From the NCBI RefSeq assembly GCF_003851045.1, contig NZ_BFBX01000031.1, positions 137,658 to 170,247 on the forward strand: a stretch of DNA of 32,590 bases. The letters are read 5' to 3'. The translations under genes and the position numbers were made by a program. Source of the stretch: Paenibacillus sp. 598K. GTDB taxonomy: Bacteria; Bacillota; Bacilli; Paenibacillales; Paenibacillaceae. The notes below the pieces were generated by a model that saw only the letters and a program-made list of their open reading frames with translations, did not search any database and was not told the DNA's origin. Shown here piece after piece: positions 8,190 to 15,719 of the stretch; within the stretch, counting starts at the first letter, position 1, and each line of letters opens with the position of its first letter.

Positions 8190-8219
8190 ATGATACCATA
8201 GTTACGGTTTTTACCGCAA
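8190..8219 (-). promoter_or_regulatory. Candidate sigma-A promoter for the 62-residue gene and accDA
   Basis: On the minus strand TTGCGG (8214-8219) is followed 18 bp later by TATCAT (8190-8195), with TG at the extended -10 position. The -10 matches the consensus in five of six positions and the -35 in three of six. It lies about 45 bp upstream of the ATG at 8145 and just after the pgpA stop. No FapR-type site was seen nearby. Confidence 0.4.
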
Positions 8220-8230
8220 GAAATCGATCC

Positions 8231-8740
8231 TCACTCCTCCAAAAGAGCAGGCCCGTCGGAGATGTCGTACGTGTTGGCGGCCGGGTCCTTATGGGCAATC
8301 CTCGCAGAAGCGGCAGCTGCAAGTCCGGCGACCAGATCATCCAAAAACACGTGAATACCCTGTCCTTTGGTGTTCAGACGCTGAATGACTCCGGGCTTGA
8401 CTTTATCCAAATAACCGAAGCTTGTCAACCCGATCATGCCGTAAACATTCGTAATGCCTAACGCCAGCGTCTCGTCGACGCCGTAAAGCGACTCATCCGC
8501 GACCATGATCGATTGCAGCGGCTCCGGCAGCAGCCCTTGCTCTGCCAGTTCATCCAGAGCGATCCCCGTATACATAACATATTGCACCTCGCGCTTGCTG
8601 AGCACCGTCCGGACACTCTGCAAGCATTCCTCCAACGTCAGCTGGGCATTGTACGGTCGCTGCAACGAATAGACGATATCGGCCACCTCTTGCACATTCA
8701 CACCGCGTCTGCCCAGCCATTGCTCCAGTCTTGTCGACAT
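8231..8740 (-). CDS. Phosphatidylglycerophosphatase A family protein (YutG-like)
   Basis: Member of the PgpA family, which dephosphorylates phosphatidylglycerophosphate to phosphatidylglycerol at the membrane; Bacillus homologues are called YutG. The 169 residues show YGVDETLALGITNVYGMIG (86-104), then GYLDKVKPGVIQRLN and the acidic family motif FLDDLVAG (132-139). The acidic motif is the expected metal site. Compared with E. coli PgpA it lacks obvious strong membrane segments, as do other YutG-type members. The ATG at 8740 lies seven bases after AGGAGG; the frame opens further upstream but without support. It is downstream of dnaE with a 129-bp gap. Confidence 0.85.
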   Translation of the reverse strand: MSTRLEQWLGRRGVNVQEVADIVYSLQRPYNAQLTLEECLQSVRTVLSKREVQYVMYTGIALDELAEQGLLPEPLQSIMVADESLYGVDETLALGITNVYGMIGLTSFGYLDKVKPGVIQRLNTKGQGIHVFLDDLVAGLAAAASARIAHKDPAANTYDISDGPALLEE

Positions 8741-8869
8741 CTGCATCCCTCCTGAGGGGTCGCGAGCCAGCCGGGTCGCTCCCTTCGAGCGCCGGCATAG
8801 GCTTGCATGTCTCCTAAATGTATGCAGGGACAAGCGGAGATGTTCCACTTAAATTCGGCCTGGCAGCAG

Positions 8870-11800
8870 CTATCGGATAACCGCCGAGCCTTCGCCAAGC
8901 AGCCGGTCAATGGCGGCGACCAACTCAGGCGAGGGCTTGATCCGGTAACGCTCGCTGAGCGCAACCGTACGCTGGCCCTCCTCGTAGAACAGGACAGTCG
9001 ACAGCGGTCCGCCATGACGGCTCAGCAGCGCCTGGAGCTGCTCCAGACGCTCCGGCTCGCCTCGCCCTGCCGAAACCTTGACATAGAGACGCTGCGTCCG
9101 CGGCGTGCGGGCGGCTGCCGTCGACCGCTCGGCGGAGGACGGAAGGGACCGCTGCGGCAAGACGCTCTCGCCTGCGTCAGGCTTGGGGTCAACCGCCCGG
9201 GGCTGCGTCGTCGTGCCGCTCCCCGGCGCGCTCGCGCTGTCCGACGGCCCTCCACTGCCCGCGTTGCCCGACGGCCCACCGACCACCGGCGCGCCCGCGC
9301 TGCCCGACAGCCCTCCACTGCCCGTGCTGCCCGACGGCCCGCGGCTACGCGGGCGCTCCTGTCTCGACTGCGCCTGACGCAGCAGTCTGCGCGCCTGCTG
9401 CGGCGCGTCGGCTTCGCCCAGCGGCGCCGCATCCTCGAGGATCAGCTTGATATCCTCGTCCTCCCGCTGCACCGTGACCTGCGCCACCAGGAGCCCGCCT
9501 CGCTGCAGCTGCTTGCCGATCCGCTTCCAGGCCGTTGGGAAGACGACTGTCTCGGTCCGCAGCATCCGATCCTCCAGCTCCAGGAAGGCCATCGGCTGGC
9601 CTTTTTTGGTGGTGAACGGCTTGAGCGAGACGAGCATCGCAGCGACGACAGCCGGCGATCCGTCGGCTCGCTCGGTTAGATCGAGCATGCGATCCAGGCC
9701 AAGCGGCGCCAATACTGGCTCATACCCGTCGAGCGGGTGACCGGAGATGTACAGTCCGAGCAGCTCCCGCTCGAACTCCAATATTTGCGACGCTGTGTAC
9801 GGCTGCACCTCTGGCAGCTCGACGCGCCAGTTTTGCACCTCGGCGAATCCGAACAGCTCGATCTGCAGCTCCTCCCGCTCCTTGCGCCACTTGACCGCAG
9901 CCTCGACTGTCTCGTCGAGCGCGGCCAGCAGCTGCGCCCGATGCCCGGGCAGCGAATCGGCAGCGCCAGCCTGGATCATACATTCCAGCACTCGCTTGTT
10001 GACGACGCGCAGATCGACGCGCTGGCACAGATCGAGCAGACTTTCGAAGGGGCCGTTCTCCCGCTCCTTCATCAGCGCCTGGATCGCCTGGGAGCCGACA
10101 TTTTTGATCGAGGCCAGGCCGAAGCGGATCGCGCTGGCGGTCGGGGTGAACGAGACGCCGCTCTCCTGCACATCGGGTGGCAGCACCTCGATGCCCATGC
10201 GCCGGCACTCGTCGACATATTCCGCCGTCTTGCGGTGATTGCCTGTAAACGAAGCGAGCATGGCGGCCATAAACGGCACCGGATAATGCGCCTTCAGCCA
10301 GGCCGTCTGGTACGCCAGGATGCCGTATGCCGCCGCGTGCGCGCGCGGGAAGCCATAATCGGCGAAGCGCACGATCATATCGTAGACGCGGTTGGCCTCC
10401 TCGGCGCTGTAGCCCTGACTTGCGCTCCCCTCGACGAAGTGCGCCCGCTGCTCGTCCAGCACCTCGCGCTTCTTTTTGGAGACGGCGCGCCGCAGCAGGT
10501 CCGCTTCGCCAAGCGAGAACCCGGCCATCAGCGAGGCGATCTGCATGATCTGCTCCTGGTAGACGATGATGCCGTAGGTATCGGCGAGGATCGGCTCCAG
10601 ACTCGGATGCGGATAGGCGACCTCGATGCGACCGTGCTTGCCGGCGATATAGTTGGGGATAAATTGCATCGGACCCGGCCGGTAGAGCGCATTGACCGAG
10701 ACGATGTCCTCAAAGGTCGACGGCTTCAGCTCCCGCAGTACCCGCCGCATCCCCGCCGACTCGAGCTGGAAGACGCCGGTCGTATCGCCCTGGCTCAACA
10801 TATCGTAGGTGAGCGGATCGTCGTCGCCGATCAGGCTGAGGTCGATCTCTTCGCCATACAGCTCGCGAATCCAGGTCAGCGTCCGACCGATCACCGATAA
10901 GGTACGGAGGCCGAGGAAGTCCATCTTCAGCAGCCCCACCGTCTCGAGCTGCTCCATCGCGTATTGCGTCAGCGGCGTCGTCTCGGAGCCTTTCTGGAGC
11001 GGCACATAATGGGTGAGCGGCTCGCCCGAGATGACGACCCCTGCCGCATGTGTCGACGCATGTCGCGGCATTCCTTCCACCTTGGCAGCCATATCGAGCA
11101 GCCTGGCGATCGTCTCGCGCGAGCGCGCCTCCTGCAGCTCGGCACTGCCCGCCAGCGCCGCCGCCAGCGTCATGCCGGGCTGCTGAGGGATCAGCTTGGC
11201 CGCACGGTCCACGTCGGCGTACGGGATATTGAGCGCCCGCCCGACATCGCGCACCGCCGCCCGCGCCGCCATCGTGCCGAAGGTGATAATCTGCGCAACA
11301 TGCTCTTCGCCGTACTTGGCCGAGACATAGGCGATCACCTCGTCGCGACGTTCGTCGTCGAAGTCGATATCGATATCCGGCATCGACACGCGCTCGGGGT
11401 TGAGGAAGCGCTCGAAGAGCAGCTTGTAGCGGAGCGGATCGACATCGGTAATCCGCAGCGCGTAAGCGACTAGACTGCCTGCCGAGGAGCCGCGGCCGGG
11501 ACCGGTGCGGATGTCCTGCTCATGCGCATAGCGGATAAAATCCCAGACGATCAGGAAATAATCGCTGTACCCCATATTGCGGATGACCGACAGCTCATAG
11601 TCGAGCCGCGAGCGGGCGGCCTCGGCGAAGCCGGGCTCGCCGTGCCAACGCGGATCGTCGCCGTAGCGCGCCTCCAGCCCTCGCTCGCAGAGCAGGCGCA
11701 AATAGCTGTCCGAGTCCTCTCCTGCCGGCAACGGTCCGAAGGCGGGCAGCAGCGCGCGGCCAAGCTCGAGCTCCAGCTCGCATTTGTCCGCGATTCGCTC

Positions 11801-12601
11801 CGTGTTGCGCAGCGCCTCTGGCGCGTAACGGAACAGCTGCTCCATTTCTTCGGCGCTCTTAAGATAGTTTTGATCGACCGTCATCCGCATCCGGTCCTCG
11901 TCGTCGACCGACTTGCCGGTGCCGATGCAGATGAGCACATCCTGAATCTCCGCGTCCTCCGCATGCACATAATGCACATCGTTGGTCGCCGCCAGCGGGA
12001 TGCCGGTCTCCTCCGCCAGTCGCAGCATCCCTTGCACGACCTTCTTCTGATCGAGCAGCCCATGATCCTGGAGCTCCAGGTAGAAGTCCTCGCCAAAGAT
12101 GCGCTGGTAGCGGAGCGCCGACGCCATAGCCTGCTCGTACTGATCCTGGAGCAGCAGCTGCGATACCTCGCCGCGCAAGCAGGAACTCAGGCAGACCAGC
12201 CCCTCGGCATACTGCTCGAGCGACTCCAGATCGATGCGCGGCTTATAATGAAACCCCTCCAGATGGCCGATCGACACCAGCTTCATCAGGTTGCGGTATC
12301 CCTTGTCGTCCTTGGCCAGCAGCACCAGATGATAGATCGGCTGATCTTTGCGGGAGCCCTTCTCCAGCCGCGAGCCGGTCGTCAAGTACACCTCGCAGCC
12401 GAGGATCGGCTTGATGCCGCGCGCCTTGCACGCCTGATAGAACCCGATCGCGCCGTACATGACGCCATGATCGGTCAGCGCCAGCGCCCGCATGCCGAGC
12501 TCGGCGGCACGTGCCGTCAGATCCCGGATCCGGGCCGCTCCATCGAGCAGACTGTATTCGCTGTGCACATGCAGATGCACAAAACCGTCTTGTTGTCCCA
12601 T
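8870..12601 (-). CDS. dnaE: DNA polymerase III alpha subunit, DnaE type
   Basis: Replicative C-family DNA polymerase subunit; in Bacillus-type cells DnaE extends primers before handing over to PolC. It has 1243 residues, about 100 more than usual. An N-terminal PHP domain (about 5-280) keeps HLHVHSEYSLLDG, LTDHG and TNDVHYV, so it may bind metal. The catalytic palm has GPGRGSSAGSLVAY (367-380) and PDIDIDFDDERRDEV (408-422), whose aspartates bind the catalytic metals. Finger and helix-hairpin-helix regions follow, then an OB-fold near 1000-1080. Residues 1083-1165 are an unusual Gly/Ser/Pro-rich linker before the last 78 residues. The ATG follows GGGAGAGG by eight bases. It is divergent from ytrH, as in B. 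subtilis gene order. Confidence 0.97.
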   Translation of the reverse strand: MGQQDGFVHLHVHSEYSLLDGAARIRDLTARAAELGMRALALTDHGVMYGAIGFYQACKARGIKPILGCEVYLTTGSRLEKGSRKDQPIYHLVLLAKDDKGYRNLMKLVSIGHLEGFHYKPRIDLESLEQYAEGLVCLSSCLRGEVSQLLLQDQYEQAMASALRYQRIFGEDFYLELQDHGLLDQKKVVQGMLRLAEETGIPLAATNDVHYVHAEDAEIQDVLICIGTGKSVDDEDRMRMTVDQNYLKSAEEMEQLFRYAPEALRNTERIADKCELELELGRALLPAFGPLPAGEDSDSYLRLLCERGLEARYGDDPRWHGEPGFAEAARSRLDYELSVIRNMGYSDYFLIVWDFIRYAHEQDIRTGPGRGSSAGSLVAYALRITDVDPLRYKLLFERFLNPERVSMPDIDIDFDDERRDEVIAYVSAKYGEEHVAQIITFGTMAARAAVRDVGRALNIPYADVDRAAKLIPQQPGMTLAAALAGSAELQEARSRETIARLLDMAAKVEGMPRHASTHAAGVVISGEPLTHYVPLQKGSETTPLTQYAMEQLETVGLLKMDFLGLRTLSVIGRTLTWIRELYGEEIDLSLIGDDDPLTYDMLSQGDTTGVFQLESAGMRRVLRELKPSTFEDIVSVNALYRPGPMQFIPNYIAGKHGRIEVAYPHPSLEPILADTYGIIVYQEQIMQIASLMAGFSLGEADLLRRAVSKKKREVLDEQRAHFVEGSASQGYSAEEANRVYDMIVRFADYGFPRAHAAAYGILAYQTAWLKAHYPVPFMAAMLASFTGNHRKTAEYVDECRRMGIEVLPPDVQESGVSFTPTASAIRFGLASIKNVGSQAIQALMKERENGPFESLLDLCQRVDLRVVNKRVLECMIQAGAADSLPGHRAQLLAALDETVEAAVKWRKEREELQIELFGFAEVQNWRVELPEVQPYTASQILEFERELLGLYISGHPLDGYEPVLAPLGLDRMLDLTERADGSPAVVAAMLVSLKPFTTKKGQPMAFLELEDRMLRTETVVFPTAWKRIGKQLQRGGLLVAQVTVQREDEDIKLILEDAAPLGEADAPQQARRLLRQAQSRQERPRSRGPSGSTGSGGLSGSAGAPVVGGPSGNAGSGGPSDSASAPGSGTTTQPRAVDPKPDAGESVLPQRSLPSSAERSTAAARTPRTQRLYVKVSAGRGEPERLEQLQALLSRHGGPLSTVLFYEEGQRTVALSERYRIKPSPELVAAIDRLLGEGSAVIR

Positions 12602-12644
12602 AGCTGTAACCTCTCCCGCCCGGACTTATATTTCTTTCATTTTA

Positions 12645-12674
12645 TCATAATGTTCCAGACACCGCCCATATGAT
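12645..12674 (+). promoter_or_regulatory. Candidate sigma-E promoter for ytrH-ytrI
   Basis: TCATAAT (12645-12651) and CATATGAT (12667-12674) are 15 bp apart. Compared with the sporulation mother-cell sigma-E consensus (KMATATT, 13-15 bp, CATACAMT) the -35 matches in six of seven and the -10 in six of eight positions. A second, weaker pair, TTATATT (12626-12632) with CATAATGT (12646-12653), overlaps it. The B. subtilis ytrHI operon is sigma-E dependent, which supports the reading. The 14-mer CATATGATGAAGTA recurs with one change before the yhe array. Confidence 0.45.
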
Positions 12675-12770
12675 GAAGTATAGGCGGGGGCGCTCTCTCT
12701 CCATGGAGACGCAGCGCCCGCGCCGCGAGCCGGACAAGCAGCTCCGGCAGCGGAGAGGCGGTGCAGCGAC

Positions 12771-13097
12771 ATGCAATACTTTTTGAGCAAGGCAGCACTC
12801 GATTTTTTCATCGCATTTGGTGTCGTCATCGGCGGCGCGATGCTCGCCGGAGTCGGCGCCGTACTGGTGTTCCTGCCGCCTGCGAGCGAAATGCTGCTGG
12901 CAGCGGACAAGCTGAAAATCTGGGCGATCGTAGCCGCTGTCGGGGGTACGATCGACCCGATGCGCGTGATCGAGTCGAATATGCTGGAGGGCCATCTGTC
13001 TCCGGTCGTGCAGCAGATCTTCTATATCGTATGCGCCTTTCTGGGGGCGCATATGGGGACCGAGCTGGTCCGGCTGATCTGCCGGGAAGGCTGGTAG
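12771..13097 (+). CDS. ytrH: Sporulation membrane protein YtrH
   Basis: Small integral membrane protein of 108 residues needed for full spore cortex formation in B. subtilis, where it is made in the mother cell. Two to three hydrophobic segments are visible: residues 9-36 (FFIAFGVVIGGAMLAGVGAV), about 50-60 (IWAIVAAVGGTID, a family hallmark) and about 80-95 (QQIFYIVCAFLGAHMG). The start is the ATG at 12771 after GGAGAGGCGG. The ytrI gene begins 4 bp after its stop, so both are one operon. It is divergent from dnaE. Confidence 0.92.
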   Translation: MQYFLSKAALDFFIAFGVVIGGAMLAGVGAVLVFLPPASEMLLAADKLKIWAIVAAVGGTIDPMRVIESNMLEGHLSPVVQQIFYIVCAFLGAHMGTELVRLICREGW

Positions 13098-13101
13098 CGC
13101 G

Positions 13102-13605
13102 ATGCGAGTGCCTCATTTCGAGCGATTCACGAGGAGCATGTACACGATGGGCGTGTTCGTGCTTGGCATCGTCGTCGGCGCGGCCGTCTTCAACGGCATC
13201 TATCATTATCAGCTCGACGCGCTCTATCAACAGATCGGCGAACTCGGCAGCTCGATCGACGAAAAGCAGCAGGAGATCCGTCAGCTCAACCGGTTCAAGG
13301 ACAACCATACGGTCATCCAGACGATCCAGGCCTATATCGAGGAGGAGAAGCTGCCGGGCGGACTGGAGCTCGATGCCCGGACTCAAACGGAGCTGAAGAA
13401 GCGGATTACGACAGACCTCGGCATCTTCATCGGCCGCAGCATCTACGAGATCGACTCCGAGGCCAAGATGGCGCGGGTGCTGCTCGACCGCAAGCTGTAT
13501 CTCGATGTCTTCGACAAGGACTACACCATCCAGATCAAGACGATGCTCGTCGTCGATAATCAGTTAAAGGCGTGGGTCCAGGTGAAGCGGGTCGCCCCGT
13601 CCTGA
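13102..13605 (+). CDS. ytrI: Sporulation membrane protein YtrI
   Basis: A 167-residue protein with one N-terminal membrane anchor (about 13-35, YTMGVFVLGIVVGAAVFNGI) and a following coiled-coil-like stretch (LYQQIGELGSSIDEKQQEIRQL is split around residues 41-63). The C-terminal globular part ends in VQVKRVAPS. YtrI is required for efficient sporulation in B. subtilis and is encoded with YtrH. The start is 4 bp after the ytrH stop. The last nine codons and stop are the first part of a ~100-bp tandem repeat that continues for two more copies downstream, and the stop codon lies in the loop of a hairpin. Confidence 0.9.
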   Translation: MRVPHFERFTRSMYTMGVFVLGIVVGAAVFNGIYHYQLDALYQQIGELGSSIDEKQQEIRQLNRFKDNHTVIQTIQAYIEEEKLPGGLELDARTQTELKKRITTDLGIFIGRSIYEIDSEAKMARVLLDRKLYLDVFDKDYTIQIKTMLVVDNQLKAWVQVKRVAPS

Positions 13606-13825
13606 GGGCGACCAAGCTTCATACCGCCGATTTCCAGGCTAATTTCCGAGGGCGAAGCCAGGAAAAGTCCTGGAAATCCAGGTGAAACGCTCCCCGTCCT
13701 AGCGGGCGCCACAACGTTTCATTCCGCCGATTTCCAGGCTCGTTTCGAGGGCGAAGCTCCGAAACGTCCTGGAAATACAGGTGAAGCAGGTCGCCCCCTC
13801 CTGAGGGCGGCCAAGCTTCACTCCG
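13578..13825 (+). repeat. ~100-bp tandem repeat with covarying hairpins after ytrI
   Basis: Two full units (13578-13677 and 13678-13776) and a partial third (13777 to about 13825). Unit 1 begins inside ytrI. Each unit has hairpin A (TGAAGC...GCTTCA outer stem, GTCGCCC...GGGCGAC inner stem in unit 1). Units 1 and 2 also have hairpin B (ATTTCCAGG...CCTGGAAAT). In unit 2 hairpin A becomes TGAAACG...CGTTTCA and the inner stem of hairpin B changes from TTTCC/GGAAA to CGTTTCG/CGAAACG, so pairing is kept. There is no T-run. An intergenic structured element or a multiplied ytrI end is possible. Confidence 0.75.
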
Positions 13826-13845
13826 CGAAGCCAGCATGGTACAAT
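13817..13845 (+). promoter_or_regulatory. Candidate sigma-A promoter for ytpI
   Basis: TTCACT (13817-13822), a 17-bp spacer, then TACAAT (13840-13845) preceded by TG at the extended -10 position. The -35 lies in the last hairpin of the tandem repeat. The distance to the ytpI start is about 40 bp. The 11-mer CATGGTACAAT is identical in the promoter candidate of the M50-like gene. Confidence 0.45.
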
Positions 13846-13885
13846 GGGACGAGCTATCACCAACAAAGGAGTGTACGACTCACCT

Positions 13886-14179
13886 ATGGAAATTGTTCAA
13901 TGGTTGTTCATCGCTGGCATTATCGCCAGCCTGCTGTCCTCCGTCTTCTTCAGCCTGCGCGCCCGCCGGTCCGCAGAGCCCGTGCAACGCGGCCTGTACA
14001 CGGCCCGGATGAACATCAGCATGGGCCTCATGCTGCTCTTGATGGCAGGCATCCAGATGGTCATGTTCGCAGGGGACACGGTGCGGGTCATCGTCGGCTC
14101 GATCTTCCTGCTGCTCGGCCTGTTCAACCTGTTCGCCGGCTTGCGCAACCACCGGCACTATTCGACGACGAAACGCTGA
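13886..14179 (+). CDS. ytpI: YtpI family membrane protein
   Basis: A 97-residue integral membrane protein of unknown function with three hydrophobic segments, near residues 4-22, 43-62 and 66-85 (the last contains VIVGSIFLLLGLFNLFAG), and a short basic tail. It corresponds in size and position to YtpI of B. subtilis, which lies beside ytrI and ytoI. The ATG at 13886 follows AAAGGAG at 12 bases, a long spacing. The open frame extends 14 codons upstream without a signal. It is convergent with ytoI, 33 bp between the stops. Confidence 0.8.
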   Translation: MEIVQWLFIAGIIASLLSSVFFSLRARRSAEPVQRGLYTARMNISMGLMLLLMAGIQMVMFAGDTVRVIVGSIFLLLGLFNLFAGLRNHRHYSTTKR

Positions 14180-14212
14180 TTCGCGCAGATGCCCGGTCAG
14201 TCTCATGAGTCG

Positions 14213-15562
14213 TCAGTAGGCGTCGATCATCTGCGCCGTCATCATCGCTTTGGCGGCCAGTCCCCGCTCATCCTCTATCTCGATCTCCAGCTTCGACGAC
14301 TTGCGGCTCATCTCCAGCAGCTTTGGGACGATGATGATCTCGCTGTCGATCGGGATCGGCCGGACAAAATAGGTCGTCACGCTCTCCAGTACGTGATCCC
14401 GCTTGCCGACCTCCTGGATCAGCCGACGCGCCCCCTGCATCATTAGCGTCGTCAGAACGCCCTCCGACAAGGTGCCGAGCTGACCCGACATCTGCGGCGT
14501 GATCCGGCCGCGATAAACTCGCCCGCCCTCGCGCAACTCTCCCTCCTCCACTGCAAACCGATTCCAGATCAGATCGTCGAACGTCTCGCCGGACTGCGTC
14601 TGCTTGTTGGCGAACTGCAGCGCCGCCAGCACCTCCTGACGGCTGACGACCGCCAACAGCTTGCGCTGCTTGTCCACGATCGGCAGCAGGTCGATGCCCT
14701 CCGAGGCCATCGTATGGGCTGCCGCCGCGACCGTAGTGCCCGGCTGGATGGTGATCGGGTGACGCGTCATCAGCTTCTCGATCGTCTGATCCCGGGGCGA
14801 TCCCGCGACATCGCGGGCGGTCACCATGCCGATCACCCGATGCCAGTCGTCGACGACAGGGAATCTGGCATGCCCGGTATCCTGCTGCAGCGCATCGAAT
14901 ACTTCGACCGTATCTCTGGCCCGCAGCAGCTCGGAGGGCCGGCCGAGCGTGACAATCTCCTCGATGAGCATAATCTTGCGCTTGATGACGCGATCGTACA
15001 TCGCCCGGTTGATCAGCGAAGCCACCGTAAACGTATCGTGGCCCGAGGAGATGATCGGCAGCTGGCGCTCGTCTGCCAACTGCTTGATCTCCTCGCTCGT
15101 ATCAAAGCCGCCCGTGATCAGCACACCGGCGCCGGCCAGCAGCGCCATTCGATGCACATTCTCGCGGTTGCCGACGATGAGCAGGCTGTCAGCGTCGATA
15201 TAAGCGAGCATATCGCCGATCTGCATCGCGCCGATGACGAACTTGTGCAGCGTCTTATGCAAGCCTTGGGCGCCGCCGAGCACACGACCGTCGAGGATGT
15301 CGGCCACCTCGGCGAAGGTGAGTCGATCTGGATGGCTGCGGTGCTTTTTCTCAATGCGGACCGTGCCGATTCTTTCCTTCGTGCTGACAATACCGAGCTT
15401 CTCGGCTTCCTTGACGGCTCGATAAGCCGTCCCCTCGCTGACACCCAGCTCCCGAGCCAGCGAACGCACCGAGATGCTGTTGCCGACTTCTATATTTTGG
15501 ATATGCTGAAGGATACGCTCGTGTTTCGTCAGTGCTTCCTGTTGCGTTTCGCCTCGTTTCAT
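14213..15562 (-). CDS. ytoI: Multidomain putative regulator: HTH, DRTGG, CBS pair, hotdog (YtoI)
   Basis: The 449 residues carry four parts. A winged-helix-like region spans about 14-70 (ISVRSLARELGVSEGTAYRAV). A DRTGG domain lies at about 82-190, with LITGGF in it. Two CBS domains follow at about 200-255 and 262-318 (FPVVDDWHRVIGMVTARDV; LPIVDKQRKLLAVVSRQEV). A hotdog thioesterase-like domain ends the protein (about 335-447). CBS pairs usually bind adenine nucleotides and DRTGG occurs in phosphotransacetylases, so a nucleotide- or acyl-CoA-sensing transcription regulator is plausible; its targets are unknown. The start at 15562 follows AGGGA by about ten bases. The gene is divergent from the histidine kinase gene. 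Confidence 0.88.
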   Translation of the reverse strand: MKRGETQQEALTKHERILQHIQNIEVGNSISVRSLARELGVSEGTAYRAVKEAEKLGIVSTKERIGTVRIEKKHRSHPDRLTFAEVADILDGRVLGGAQGLHKTLHKFVIGAMQIGDMLAYIDADSLLIVGNRENVHRMALLAGAGVLITGGFDTSEEIKQLADERQLPIISSGHDTFTVASLINRAMYDRVIKRKIMLIEEIVTLGRPSELLRARDTVEVFDALQQDTGHARFPVVDDWHRVIGMVTARDVAGSPRDQTIEKLMTRHPITIQPGTTVAAAAHTMASEGIDLLPIVDKQRKLLAVVSRQEVLAALQFANKQTQSGETFDDLIWNRFAVEEGELREGGRVYRGRITPQMSGQLGTLSEGVLTTLMMQGARRLIQEVGKRDHVLESVTTYFVRPIPIDSEIIIVPKLLEMSRKSSKLEIEIEDERGLAAKAMMTAQMIDAY

Positions 15563-15719
15563 AGCATGGCTTCCCTTCGTTTCATGATCCTTCTCAAAAA
15601 AACCGTTCCCATTTCCTCCAAAAGCAAGTAAAGTAAAAGTTGGACAATGCAACATCATTTGGTTATTGGTTCGACACTGCCGTTGCAGCACCTGTTTATA
15701 CCGATGAAGGGGTTTGGCT

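Noticed and set aside
9230..9350. GC-rich repeats inside dnaE as a possible CRISPR or mobile element
   Set aside because: The repeats are short, in frame and encode a Gly/Ser-rich linker; no spacer/repeat pattern.
13583..13621. Hairpin A of the ytrI repeat as a rho-independent terminator
   Set aside because: The stem is strong, but no T-run follows in any copy; described as a structured repeat instead.
13619..13837. 72-codon open frame on the minus strand between ytrI and ytpI
   Set aside because: It is a translation of the tandem repeat, with internal sequence repetition and no ribosome binding site.
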